Source: an uncultured Acetatifactor sp.
Lineage (GTDB): Bacteria; Bacillota; Clostridia; Lachnospirales; Lachnospiraceae
Assembly (NCBI GenBank): GCA_934394815.1
Contig: CAKRRD010000043.1
Span: 1 to 26,952 of the forward strand
Reading direction: 5' to 3'
Length of the DNA: 26,952 bases
The first letter of the stretch is position 1. Every line of letters begins with the position of its first letter. A program made the translations under genes and the position numbers. Shown here one piece after another: positions 7,954 through 15,813 of the stretch. The notes under the pieces were generated by a model. That model searched no databases and had not been told where the DNA came from. It was given only the letters and a program-made list of their open reading frames with translations.

Positions 7954-8544
7954 TTACAGACTTCCTTTGGTGCTTAAGACATCCGTTACCTTCGGATTAT
8001 AGGAAACGGCCTGATCCAGAGCCTTGGCAAACGCCTTGAACATGGCCTCGATCATGTGGTGATTGTTGCCGGGAGACAGCATCTTGATATGTAAGTTCAT
8101 ACCGGCACTGTAGGATACGGCATAGAAAAATTCCCTTACCAGTTCGGTATCCAGTTCACCCACCTTCGGCACCGTGAAGTCACATTCAAAATTAAGATAA
8201 GGGCGGCCGCTTAAGTCAACGGCACATAAAGCAAGCACTTCATCCATGGGCAGGATGAAATAACCGTAACGGTTGATGCCCTTCTTGTCTCCTACCGCCC
8301 TTTTAATAGCTTCGCCGAAGACAATGCCGGTATCTTCCACCGTATGGTGGCCGTCCACCTGCAGATCGCCCTTCACCCTGCATTCCAGATCGAAAAATCC
8401 GTGTCTTGCAAAACCGTCCAGCATATGATCAAAAAATCCGATGCCGGTAGACAGATCGGCCCTTCCGCTGCCGTCCAGATTTAAGGTGACGGCAATGTCG
8501 GTCTCTTTCGTTGTACGGGTCACAGCTGCGATTCGTTCCATCAT
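7954..8544 (-). CDS. hisB: Imidazoleglycerol-phosphate dehydratase
   Basis: A 196-residue single-domain HisB without the phosphatase half found in enterobacteria. Manganese- and substrate-binding motifs are present: FFDHML, DGHHTVEDTGI, and SPGNNHHMIEAMFKAFAKAL near the C-terminus. The enzyme dehydrates imidazole glycerol phosphate to imidazole acetol phosphate. Two adjacent ATGs occur; the first (8544) is 9 bases after a GGAG site and is preferred over 8541. The gene is 30 bases downstream of hisD and 56 bases upstream of hisIE, all in one direction. A separate histidinol-phosphatase (HisN/HisJ type) would be needed and is not in the window. Confidence 0.97.
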   Translation of the reverse strand: MMERIAAVTRTTKETDIAVTLNLDGSGRADLSTGIGFFDHMLDGFARHGFFDLECRVKGDLQVDGHHTVEDTGIVFGEAIKRAVGDKKGINRYGYFILPMDEVLALCAVDLSGRPYLNFECDFTVPKVGELDTELVREFFYAVSYSAGMNLHIKMLSPGNNHHMIEAMFKAFAKALDQAVSYNPKVTDVLSTKGSL

Positions 8545-8574
8545 ATCCGATGACTCCTTTCCCAGAGGAAACAG

Positions 8575-9867
8575 TTAATCTTCAAATCTAACTTTAATAC
8601 TGTTTGCATGTGCGGTCAAGCCTTCGCTCTTTGCAAAGGTCTCGATCTGATTATGAACCTTTTCCAGAGCCTGTCTGGAATAAGAGATGATGCTGGTCTT
8701 TTTAATGAAATCATCCACGTTTACCGGGGAGAAGAACCGTGCCGTACCGTTGGTGGGCAGGATGTGGTTCGGGCCTGCAAAATAATCGCCCAGAGGCTCG
8801 GAAGCATACTCGCCCAGGAAAATGGCACCGGCATTGCGGATTCTTGTCATGGTATCAAAAGGATTCTTCGTAATGATCTCTAAGTGCTCGGAGGCAATGG
8901 CATTGGCGGCATCGATGGCATCTTCCATGCTGTCGGCCAGCAGGATGTAGCCGTAATTGTCCAGAGACTTCTGGATAATGGGAGCACGCTCCAGCACTTT
9001 TACGAAGCCGTCCACTTCCTCGGAGACTTTTTCCGCCAGTTCTTTGGAGGTAGTGATCAGAATGGCGCTGGCCAGTTCGTCATGTTCCGCCTGGGACAGC
9101 AGATCCGCTGCAACGTATCTGGGGGTAGCGGTCTCATCCGCCAGCACCAGGATCTCGCTGGGGCCGGCGATGGAATCAATGCTGACATAGCCGTAGACTG
9201 CCTTTTTGGCAAGAGCTACGAAAATGTTGCCGGGGCCGGTGATCTTATCTACCTTCGGTACAGATTCAGTTCCGAAAGCCATGGCTGCGATTGCCTGTGC
9301 ACCGCCTGCTTTATAGATGGTATCCACGCCTGCGATATCTGCGGCTACCAGAGTGCCGGGATTGACCTTGCCGTCTTTTCCGGGAGGGGTGGTCATAATG
9401 ATCTCATCCACACCGGCTACTTTGGCAGGAATCACATTCATCAGAACGCTGGAAGGGTAAGCCGCCTTACCGCCGGGCACATAGACACCGGCTCTCTCGA
9501 TGGCTGTGATCTTCATGCCTAAGATCGTGCCGTCGGGTTTGGCATCGAACCAGCTGTTACGAAGCTGCTTCTGGTGAAAGGCGCGGATATTCTCCGCAGA
9601 CTGGCGGATCACATCGATCAGGCCGGCATCCATCTGCGCGTAAGCCTCGTCGATCTCTTCTCTGGTAACGCGGATGTTCTCTGCAGTTAATGCGAATTTG
9701 TCGAACTGTAAAGTATAATCGAATAAAGCCTGATCTCCCTCGGAACGGACCTTTTCAATGATCTGATTTACAGTGCTCTCATACTGGGAATAATTGTTCG
9801 GGCTTCTCTTTAAGAGGTCATTCAAAATACTCTGCTTTGATTCTTTATCCAATGCTACGATTCTCAT
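8575..9867 (-). CDS. hisD: Histidinol dehydrogenase
   Basis: A 430-residue protein of normal HisD length. It contains the NAD/substrate region GPSEILVLADETATP, the zinc-binding LLSQAEHDE (Gln and His ligands), YFAGPNHILPTNGTARF, and a terminal LTAHANSI that supplies the usual last His ligand. The enzyme oxidises L-histidinol to L-histidine in two NAD-dependent steps. The ATG at 9867 has an AAAGGAG site at good spacing. It sits between hisG and hisB in a tight operon. No frameshift or odd residue was noticed. Confidence 0.98.
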   Translation of the reverse strand: MRIVALDKESKQSILNDLLKRSPNNYSQYESTVNQIIEKVRSEGDQALFDYTLQFDKFALTAENIRVTREEIDEAYAQMDAGLIDVIRQSAENIRAFHQKQLRNSWFDAKPDGTILGMKITAIERAGVYVPGGKAAYPSSVLMNVIPAKVAGVDEIIMTTPPGKDGKVNPGTLVAADIAGVDTIYKAGGAQAIAAMAFGTESVPKVDKITGPGNIFVALAKKAVYGYVSIDSIAGPSEILVLADETATPRYVAADLLSQAEHDELASAILITTSKELAEKVSEEVDGFVKVLERAPIIQKSLDNYGYILLADSMEDAIDAANAIASEHLEIITKNPFDTMTRIRNAGAIFLGEYASEPLGDYFAGPNHILPTNGTARFFSPVNVDDFIKKTSIISYSRQALEKVHNQIETFAKSEGLTAHANSIKVRFED

Positions 9868-9931
9868 GACGGTACTCTCCTTTAACTGTTTTATATCAAT
9901 GCTTATCTGTTTTCTCTTTCCGTATTGGCGG

Positions 9932-10588
9932 TCAGGCCTGTACTTTTAACTGCTCGCGGATCGCACCCACCAGCTTGCGGATCCGGTCGGCTTCCATCTG
10001 CATGCTCACCGGATTGACGATCATGCGGGCAGACAAAGGACATACCTCTTCTAAGACTTCCAGACCATTTTCCTTCAGGGTGGAGCCGGTCTCCACGATA
10101 TCCACGATGACATCGGACAACTCTACCAGCGGCCCTAATTCCACAGAGCCATTTAATTTGATGATGTCTACGGTCTGATGCTTTTTATTGTAAAAATATT
10201 CTCTGGCAATATTGGGGTATTTGCTGGCTACCCGTATCCGTTCGTGGTGCTTTAGCAGTTCTCTGGCGGAAGCCGGACCGCAGACACACATCCGGCATTT
10301 GCCGAAGCCCAGATCCAGTACTTCATAGACATTCCGGTTTTCCTCCAGGATCGTGTCCTTGCCGACAACGCCGATATCTGCCGCACCGTACTCTACATAG
10401 GTGGGAACATCGGGACCCTTTGCCAGGAAAAAGCGCAATTTGTATTCTTCATTGGTAAAAATCAGCTTTCGGGTATCCTTATCCTTCATTTCTTCGCAGG
10501 TGATGCCGATCTGTTCAAAAAGCTCCAGTGTCTTTTTGGCAAGTCTGCCCTTTCCCAGAGCAAACGTAAGATATCTTTCTTCACTCAT
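9932..10588 (-). CDS. hisG: ATP phosphoribosyltransferase, short form
   Basis: A 218-residue catalytic subunit. Motifs are [18 protein letters not shown] at the N-terminus, [14 protein letters not shown] in the middle, and the PRPP-binding [16 protein letters not shown]. It lacks the C-terminal regulatory ACT-like domain of long HisG, so it should work as a complex with HisZ, whose gene lies directly upstream. The enzyme commits ATP and PRPP to histidine synthesis and is normally feedback-inhibited by histidine through HisZ. The start at 10588 overlaps the hisZ stop by 8 bases and follows a GAGGAGG site, so translation is coupled. Confidence 0.97.
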   Translation of the reverse strand: MSEERYLTFALGKGRLAKKTLELFEQIGITCEEMKDKDTRKLIFTNEEYKLRFFLAKGPDVPTYVEYGAADIGVVGKDTILEENRNVYEVLDLGFGKCRMCVCGPASARELLKHHERIRVASKYPNIAREYFYNKKHQTVDIIKLNGSVELGPLVELSDVIVDIVETGSTLKENGLEVLEEVCPLSARMIVNPVSMQMEADRIRKLVGAIREQLKVQA

Positions 10589-11732
10589 TACTGTCTGCCT
10601 CCTCGTTCTCTGTAATTTCAGGGGAAAGCACGGTAGGGATGCCTTCTTTGCGTAAACTTACGACTTCGGAAAGCTTTGCCAGATAATCCGCCTCGTCTCC
10701 TGCCCGGTAGCATACAACTTTGCCGGAAGCGGGAATATCGATCCTTACCTTCTGACGAGACAAAGCCTCCAGCAGATCATCAATAACGATGACAAAACCG
10801 ATAGCTGCCGCATTTTTGCCGAATTTCCCAAGCAGATTATCGTAACGGCCGCCCTTTACCACGGCATCACCGATACCATAGGTATAAGCCTTGAAGACAA
10901 CGCCGGTATAATACTGATATTTGCTGAGCATTCCAAGGTCAAAGGAAATATATTCCGCCACGCCGTACTGCGCTAACCGCTCTTTTAATTTCTCCAGTCT
11001 CGCAATGGCCTGTAAGGATCTCTTGTTTTTTACCAGTGCTTTGGCATCTTCCAGGGATTCAATGTTTTCAAACATATCCGCCAGCTTTAACAAAATGCTG
11101 TGATAAGGCTCCGGAATCTGTTTCTGTTCCAACAGCTCCTGGGCAGCGAAAAAATTCTTGCCGGAGATACAGGAACGAAGCTCCTGTTCGGTATCTTCGT
11201 CCAGACCGGCTTCTTCACAGAGACCGCGGAAATAATCCACTTCACCGATGGTCACCTGAAATCTGGTCAGTCCCGCACTTTTCAGTGCCTCGATCACCAT
11301 GCTGATGACTTCCGCATCCGCTTCCACGGAAGGGTCTCCGATGAGTTCCGCACCCATCTGGGTCACCTCTTTTAATTTGCCCTGCAGATTAGAGGTATTG
11401 GTGAAGGTATTGCCGTTGTAGCTGAAACGAAGCGGCACTTTCTCTTCCATAAAATACTTCGCGGCACAGCGGGCGATGGAGGGTGTAAAGTCCGGACGCA
11501 GTACCAGTGTATTTCCCTCTTTGTCAAAGAATTTATATAATTCCTTGCTGGGAGTAGTTCCGATTTCTCTGGAGAAGACATCAAAGAACTCAATGGAAGG
11601 GGTCTGTATATCTTCGTATCCGAAACAATGGATCGCTTTCTGTAGCTTCTGTTCCACCGCCAGTTTTCTGGCATATTCTTTCCCGTAAATGTCCCGGACT
11701 CCTTCCGGCGTATGTAAAAGTCTGTTGTTCAT
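10581..11732 (-). CDS. hisZ: ATP phosphoribosyltransferase regulatory subunit
   Basis: A class II aminoacyl-tRNA synthetase-like protein of 383 residues. It opens [17 protein letters not shown], has the histidine-pocket-type [17 protein letters not shown], and a late [12 protein letters not shown]. HisZ has no tRNA-charging activity in the family; it completes and regulates the short HisG. Two in-frame ATGs occur at 11738 and 11732. The GAGG at 11740-11743 is one base from the first and 7 from the second, so 11732 is the likely start. It is the first gene of hisZ-G-D-B-IE, preceded by a strong promoter and a large inverted repeat, and its stop overlaps hisG. Confidence 0.95.
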   Translation of the reverse strand: MNNRLLHTPEGVRDIYGKEYARKLAVEQKLQKAIHCFGYEDIQTPSIEFFDVFSREIGTTPSKELYKFFDKEGNTLVLRPDFTPSIARCAAKYFMEEKVPLRFSYNGNTFTNTSNLQGKLKEVTQMGAELIGDPSVEADAEVISMVIEALKSAGLTRFQVTIGEVDYFRGLCEEAGLDEDTEQELRSCISGKNFFAAQELLEQKQIPEPYHSILLKLADMFENIESLEDAKALVKNKRSLQAIARLEKLKERLAQYGVAEYISFDLGMLSKYQYYTGVVFKAYTYGIGDAVVKGGRYDNLLGKFGKNAAAIGFVIVIDDLLEALSRQKVRIDIPASGKVVCYRAGDEADYLAKLSEVVSLRKEGIPTVLSPEITENEEADSNE

Positions 11733-11739
11733 ATGCATT

Positions 11740-11745
11740 CCTCAA
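11740..11745 (-). promoter_or_regulatory. Ribosome binding site deciding the hisZ start
   Basis: On the minus strand the sequence is TTGAGG, and 7 bases separate it from the ATG at 11732. The other in-frame ATG at 11738 is too close to it, so the annotated start is moved to 11732. Confidence 0.7.
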
Positions 11746-11766
11746 TTCATACACTTTAATGTATTA

Positions 11767-11796
11767 ACGTGCTACCATATTATCATAGTAGCATGT
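11767..11796. promoter_or_regulatory. Inverted repeat in the hisZ leader, possible operator or RNA hairpin
   Basis: Plus-strand arms are ACGTGCTAC (11767-11775) and GTAGCATGT (11788-11796); 8 of 9 positions pair, around a 12-base AT-rich spacer. The dyad begins about 6 bases after the predicted transcription start of the his operon and ends before the ribosome binding site. It could bind a repressor or fold in the RNA. It is not followed by a T-run, so it is not a standard terminator. The leader is too short for a T-box riboswitch. Confidence 0.6.
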
Positions 11797-11808
11797 AAAA
11801 CTATTTGT

Positions 11809-11837
11809 AGTATACCCGCAGACCTCTCTGCTGTCAA
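11809..11837 (-). promoter_or_regulatory. Housekeeping sigma-type promoter of the his operon
   Basis: On the minus strand, TTGACA (11832-11837) and TATACT (11809-11814) are separated by exactly 17 bases. This is close to the sigma-A consensus. Transcription should start near 11802, giving a leader of about 70 bases before hisZ. The -35 lies 5 bases downstream of the recU stop codon, and an inverted repeat follows the -10. Confidence 0.85.
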
Positions 11838-11841
11838 GAAA

Positions 11842-12378
11842 TTATTCTTCCCGGTCTTCCAGATCTTTTTTCAGAATATCCAGATAAGGAACCAGAATTC
11901 CCTGATGCTTTGGAATAATATATTCCGGATTCAGTTCCTCGAAGCGGAAGCTTTTCCGACCGCCTTCCTGCGCTCTGTCCCAGAAAAAGCGCAGCATTTC
12001 ATAGGGAAGATAATATAACAGATCCTTATGGCTGTAAAAGATCAGGAAAAAGGCGATACCCCCCTGTTTCTCGAACTGCTGCATGAACTCCACCTGATGA
12101 GGATGAATATTTTGCAGGGAAAAGGTGTCCACCGCACATTCCTTGGCATCAAAGCAGACCGGAATGCCCTGTACGACACCGATATAGTCTACGGTACTCT
12201 TCTGTTCGAAAAAGGCCAGGGTGATCTGGCGGCTCTCCTTATCCATTTTGACCGGGGTAATGGGGGTGGGGATCTTCTGAATCAGGGCCAGACCGGCCTC
12301 GGCATATTTTTCATTGGTGCGGTTGACCATATCCTCCAGAGTAGATCCACGAAGCCCTCTGGTATTCCATGTTGCCAT
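11842..12378 (-). CDS. recU: Holliday junction resolvase RecU
   Basis: A 178-residue protein with the RecU opening (GLRGSTLEDMVNRTNEKYAEA, residues 8-28), IQKIPTPI, and a PD-(D/E)XK nuclease core: Asp64 in VDYIGV and FDAKE with Asp77 and Lys79. RecU cleaves Holliday junctions in Firmicutes, where it replaces RuvC. It is slightly shorter than the roughly 200-residue Bacillus protein. The ATG at 12378 has an AAAGGAA site at a rather long spacing. The gene lies 17 bases after the RluA-type synthase gene, so it is probably in the same operon. In Bacillus recU usually neighbours a class A PBP gene; that pairing is absent here. Confidence 0.93.
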   Translation of the reverse strand: MATWNTRGLRGSTLEDMVNRTNEKYAEAGLALIQKIPTPITPVKMDKESRQITLAFFEQKSTVDYIGVVQGIPVCFDAKECAVDTFSLQNIHPHQVEFMQQFEKQGGIAFFLIFYSHKDLLYYLPYEMLRFFWDRAQEGGRKSFRFEELNPEYIIPKHQGILVPYLDILKKDLEDREE

Positions 12379-12395
12379 TGTTCTTAGTTTCCTTT

Positions 12396-13418
12396 CTAGC
12401 AGGCGGAATCCGGTGTCAGATTCAGAGCCTGTAAGATCTCTGCAAATTTATGGGGAAGCGGTGCGTCAAAAGTCTGACCGCTCACCTTTGCAAGAGGTCC
12501 TTCCGCTTCTTCCGGGAAACACACTCTTCCGGCATGCAGAAGCTGGTGGTGCAGAGAGTATTCCGATTGCATCCTGCGATTTAATTTGCTGTCTCCGTAC
12601 TTGGTGTCACCAAGTAACGGATGTCCGGTGCTGGCCAGATGGGCGCGGATCTGGTGGGTTTTGCCGGTGACCAGTTCTACGGTCAGCAGGGTATATTCCC
12701 CAGCCACCGCACTGGGAGTGTAGATTGTTTTTATAAAGGAAGCATCTTCCGGAGCCTCCGCCTTTTCTGGAAATACCTGTACCGTATTGGTGCGTTCGTC
12801 CTTGTACAGATAGCCTTCCAGGGTGTTTTCCTGTAAAATCTTGCCCTTGCAGACGGTCTGATAATATTTCTTCACCGAACGATCCTTGATGATCCGGCTG
12901 AGGGCCTGGGAACCGGCCAGCGTCTTTCCACACAATACGATACCGCTGGTGTTGCGGTCGAGACGGTTACAGACTGACGGATGAAAGGTGGCAAGATCGG
13001 TTTCTTTTATGGCATCGGCAGCCAGCAGGTGGCCAATCAGCCATTCGTTCAGGGAAAGATCTTCCGGTTTGGCTTTCTGGGTCAGAACTCCGGCTGGTTT
13101 ATTCAGCAACAGTATATTTTCATCCTCATAGAGAACGCTGATATCCTTCAGGGAACGGTAAGCCTTGCGGTAATCGGAGGTATCTTCCACTGCCCCGGCA
13201 CCGGACAACAAGGTAAAGGTTTCCTCGGAGAAAAAGCATTTTACCGTGTCTCCCTGGGCAAGGATTTCTTTGCCTTCCGCTTTTTTCCCGTTCAGCGTAA
13301 TATTTTTCTTGCGCAGCATCTTATATAAAAATCCGGTGCCTGCATTAGGTAACGCTTTTTTTAAAAATTTGTCCAGACGCTGGCCCGCCTGATTTTTGCC
13401 AATGGTAAGCAGCTGCAT
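12396..13418 (-). CDS. RluA family rRNA pseudouridine synthase
   Basis: A 340-residue protein with an N-terminal S4 RNA-binding domain (about residues 12-65) and an RluA catalytic domain. The catalytic motif is NRLDRNTSGI with Asp154 as nucleophile, and late TGKTHQIRAHLAS and TKYGD elements are present. Such enzymes isomerise specific uridines in 23S rRNA or tRNA. The family is too broad to assign RluC or RluD by eye, so no symbol is given. The ATG at 13418 has a strong AAAGGAGGG site. It sits between a two-TM membrane protein and recU. Confidence 0.92.
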   Translation of the reverse strand: MQLLTIGKNQAGQRLDKFLKKALPNAGTGFLYKMLRKKNITLNGKKAEGKEILAQGDTVKCFFSEETFTLLSGAGAVEDTSDYRKAYRSLKDISVLYEDENILLLNKPAGVLTQKAKPEDLSLNEWLIGHLLAADAIKETDLATFHPSVCNRLDRNTSGIVLCGKTLAGSQALSRIIKDRSVKKYYQTVCKGKILQENTLEGYLYKDERTNTVQVFPEKAEAPEDASFIKTIYTPSAVAGEYTLLTVELVTGKTHQIRAHLASTGHPLLGDTKYGDSKLNRRMQSEYSLHHQLLHAGRVCFPEEAEGPLAKVSGQTFDAPLPHKFAEILQALNLTPDSAC

Positions 13419-13442
13419 GGAACACCCTCCTTTTTAAGTAAG

Positions 13443-14027
13443 TTACAAAGATACGCTCTTTAAGGTCTGGCAGATCCCGGCAGACAGTTCCGGCTGTTCG
13501 GGAAGTTCCTTTAACTGGTCGCATCTTTTTAAATATTTGTCCAGATCGTTAAATATTTTTACAGAAACTTCTCTGTAATTGTCTTTTTTTAAAATGTCCT
13601 GAATGTGTTTGTAAAAGGCCTGTTCCGCAAATTTCGGATCCGTGGTGTAGCCGCAGACCGTATTGCCGCAGACCGTCAGATGATAGATGACATAATTCTT
13701 CTCATAGGAAGTAAAGACCATATCGTAGAGTCCGGTGAGTCCTTTCGTATGTGCTGCGATCTTGGCGGCTGCCTGCTCATCACAGCCCTTGTAGCGAAGG
13801 AACATGAACATTTCTACCAGACTTTTGCAGGCAGGAAGACATCCCAGCACCGCCACGATGGTCAGGAGATTCTCCCGGCTTCCGGTGCTGACCCAGCCGG
13901 CGATAAACAAAGACAGAGAAATGGCAAAATAAAGCACGGTTCTTAAGATCTCATACGTTTTTTGTGTTCGGAGATATCCGCGGGTTCCCTTATAGGCATC
14001 GGTGGTAAACATTCTTTTGAATTGCAT
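13443..14027 (-). CDS. Conserved-looking two-TM membrane protein, unknown
   Basis: A 194-residue protein. There are two adjacent hydrophobic segments at about residues 28-46 and 52-68 (VLYFAISLSLFIAGWV and LLTIVAVLGCLPA), then a soluble C-terminal part of about 120 residues rich in Lys, Asp and Tyr. I do not recognise a domain. The ATG at 14027 follows an AAAAGGAG site. It lies 42 bases after the RsuA-type gene and 24 bases before the RluA-type gene, so co-expression with two pseudouridine synthases is likely. That context alone does not define its function. Confidence 0.8.
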   Translation of the reverse strand: MQFKRMFTTDAYKGTRGYLRTQKTYEILRTVLYFAISLSLFIAGWVSTGSRENLLTIVAVLGCLPACKSLVEMFMFLRYKGCDEQAAAKIAAHTKGLTGLYDMVFTSYEKNYVIYHLTVCGNTVCGYTTDPKFAEQAFYKHIQDILKKDNYREVSVKIFNDLDKYLKRCDQLKELPEQPELSAGICQTLKSVSL

Positions 14028-14069
14028 GAAAATGACTCCTTTTATTGTTATTTCCGACTATTTTCGTAG

Positions 14070-14780
14070 TTATGAATTCCTTCCGGATCCGGACAAAACA
14101 TCAATCTCCTCTTCGGTTAATGCCCGGTACTCCCCTCTTTGCAGGGCCGGATCCAGTGACAACGGCCCAAAACGGACGCGCTCTAAAGTAAGCACCTGAT
14201 TGTCTATGGCCTGCAACATCCGTTTGACCTGATGAAACCGGCCTTCGTGAATGGTTAAAAGCAGGCTTCCATTTTTGACAAGTTCCGCTTTTGCGGGGGC
14301 GGTCGGCTTGTCGTCGCCGATATCCAGCCCTTCTTCCAACCGGTGGATATCTTCCGGGGAAAGGGGCTTTTCCGGCTTTACCAGATAGGTCTTATCCACA
14401 TGCTTTTTCGGTGACAACAGATCGTGAGCCAGAGCACCGTCATTGGTTAAGAGCAGCAATCCGGTGGTATCCTTGTCCAGACGTCCCACGGGAAACAGAT
14501 CCTTTTGCTCCGGTACGGTAAGAAGGCTCACCACAGTAGGAGCCGTGTTGTCATTGGTGGCGGAGACTACGCCCTCCGGTTTGTTTAACATATAGTAGGC
14601 ATATTTTTGGTAATGCACTTTCCGTCCCTGAAAGATAACGGTATCGTTTGCTTCGTCGACCTTGGTTTCCGGTTTTTTGGCAGTCTGACCGTTGACTGTT
14701 ACCTGTCCTTTTTTGATGTATTCCTTCACCTGACTTCGGGTGCCGATATTATTATCGCATAAAAATTTATCCAACCGCAT
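14070..14780 (-). CDS. RsuA family pseudouridine synthase
   Basis: A 236-residue protein with an S4 domain at residues 1-45 (RLDKFLCDNN, GQVTVNGQ) and a catalytic domain with GRLDKDTTGLLLLTNDG, Asp102 being the nucleophile. RsuA/RluB/RluF-type enzymes convert particular uridines of 16S or 23S rRNA. RsuA-type for U516 of 16S rRNA is the commonest annotation at this size, but the exact target cannot be read. The ATG at 14780 has a weak ribosome binding site. It is divergent from the YlbJ-like gene across a 76-base gap and is first in the rsuA-type / membrane protein / rluA-type / recU series. Confidence 0.9.
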   Translation of the reverse strand: MRLDKFLCDNNIGTRSQVKEYIKKGQVTVNGQTAKKPETKVDEANDTVIFQGRKVHYQKYAYYMLNKPEGVVSATNDNTAPTVVSLLTVPEQKDLFPVGRLDKDTTGLLLLTNDGALAHDLLSPKKHVDKTYLVKPEKPLSPEDIHRLEEGLDIGDDKPTAPAKAELVKNGSLLLTIHEGRFHQVKRMLQAIDNQVLTLERVRFGPLSLDPALQRGEYRALTEEEIDVLSGSGRNS

Positions 14781-14827
14781 GGGCTCTGATCGCTTTCTTA
14801 AGACTTAAAATTCCTGCTCCGGCATAT

Positions 14828-14833
14828 AGTATA
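14828..14833 (-). promoter_or_regulatory. Weak candidate -10 element in the divergent gap before the RsuA-type gene
   Basis: TATACT occurs on the minus strand 47 bases before the RsuA-type ATG, but no good -35 is found at 17 bases. The overlapping plus-strand sequence TATACAAA loosely resembles a sporulation sigma-E -10 for the YlbJ-like gene. Neither reading is secure. Confidence 0.25.
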
Positions 14834-14856
14834 CAAACCTTTCCAGACGGTCTGCC

Positions 14857-15813
14857 ATGAAAAAAATATCCGGAATCTGTTTCTTTGTTCTAATGACCTG
14901 CTGCATCCTGACCCATTCTTCCCTAAGCCTGGCGTATGCCGCTCTGGGTCTTGGACTCTGGTATGAAAAAATGGTGCCGGTACTGTTGCCGTTTATGATC
15001 CTGTCGGGGACTTTGATCCGCATGGGACTGGTAAACGGCCTGATCCGCCCGGTAAAGCCCTTACTCGGAAGCATCTTTCGTCTGTCCGGACCGGGAATCT
15101 ATGTGATCCTGATGGGATTTCTGTGTGGCTTTCCCATGGGAGCCAGGACCATTGCGGATTTTCGGGAGCGGCAGGAACTTTCCGTGACAGAAGGGCAATA
15201 TCTTCTGGCTTTCTGTAATAATCTGGGGCCGGTGTATTTTCTGGGATTCGTACTGCCCCTGCTGCAGCGGAAACTGGTGCTTCCTTATGTATTCGGGATG
15301 TACGGGATACCATTACTCTATGGTATTTTCCTGCGCTATAGTGTTTACAGGAACCGGATCCTGGAAAAAACGCAGGATGTCCCGGAAACCGCCAGGCTAT
15401 CAGAGCGTTCCGGGCCGGTCAGCCGGGGGAAGCTATCGGCCCTGCCCCTGCCGGAAGCCCTGGATGATGCCATTACCGCCGCCGGAAGAAGCATCTTACA
15501 GCTTGGCGGATATATGGTCTTTTTCAATCTGCTGAATCTTCTGCCGAGACTTTTACTAAAGGGCAGCTTTCTCTATGCACCGCTTCTGGAGATCAGCGGC
15601 GGCCTGAAGCTTCTGGGAGACCGATTTCCGTTGTATACATTACTTCTGCTGCCATTTGGCGGCTTAAGCTGCATCGCCCAGACTGGAAGCTGTATCCGGA
15701 ATACCGGGCTTTCTCTCAGATCCTACACTCTTCATAAACTGGTACTGACGGTTCTCACTGCAGGCTATTATCTGGGGTGGTTTCTGATATCTCCGGATAC
15801 GTTTCTGCTGTGA
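14857..15813 (+). CDS. YlbJ-like sporulation integral membrane protein (Gate domain)
   Basis: A 318-residue polytopic membrane protein with hydrophobic segments along most of its length. It carries the nucleoside-recognition/Gate signature GFLCGFPMGARTIADF (about residues 87-102), followed by FCNNLGPVYFLGF. Family members of this size include YlbJ, required for spore cortex formation in Bacillus. Context agrees, because in Bacillus ylbJ lies beside rsmD and coaD, and here those genes are about 2 kb away. The gene is inverted relative to them. The start at 14857 follows a weak site, but an in-frame stop shortly upstream leaves little choice. It converges on the amidase gene and the two overlap by 46 bases. 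Confidence 0.8.
   Translation: MKKISGICFFVLMTCCILTHSSLSLAYAALGLGLWYEKMVPVLLPFMILSGTLIRMGLVNGLIRPVKPLLGSIFRLSGPGIYVILMGFLCGFPMGARTIADFRERQELSVTEGQYLLAFCNNLGPVYFLGFVLPLLQRKLVLPYVFGMYGIPLLYGIFLRYSVYRNRILEKTQDVPETARLSERSGPVSRGKLSALPLPEALDDAITAAGRSILQLGGYMVFFNLLNLLPRLLLKGSFLYAPLLEISGGLKLLGDRFPLYTLLLLPFGGLSCIAQTGSCIRNTGLSLRSYTLHKLVLTVLTAGYYLGWFLISPDTFLL

Noticed and set aside
8884..9522. A 212-codon plus-strand open frame
   Set aside because: It is antisense to hisD and shows no domain, signal peptide or ribosome binding site worth noting.
11739..11841. T-box riboswitch before hisZ
   Set aside because: The leader is only about 70 bases after the promoter, too short for a T-box specifier stem and antiterminator.
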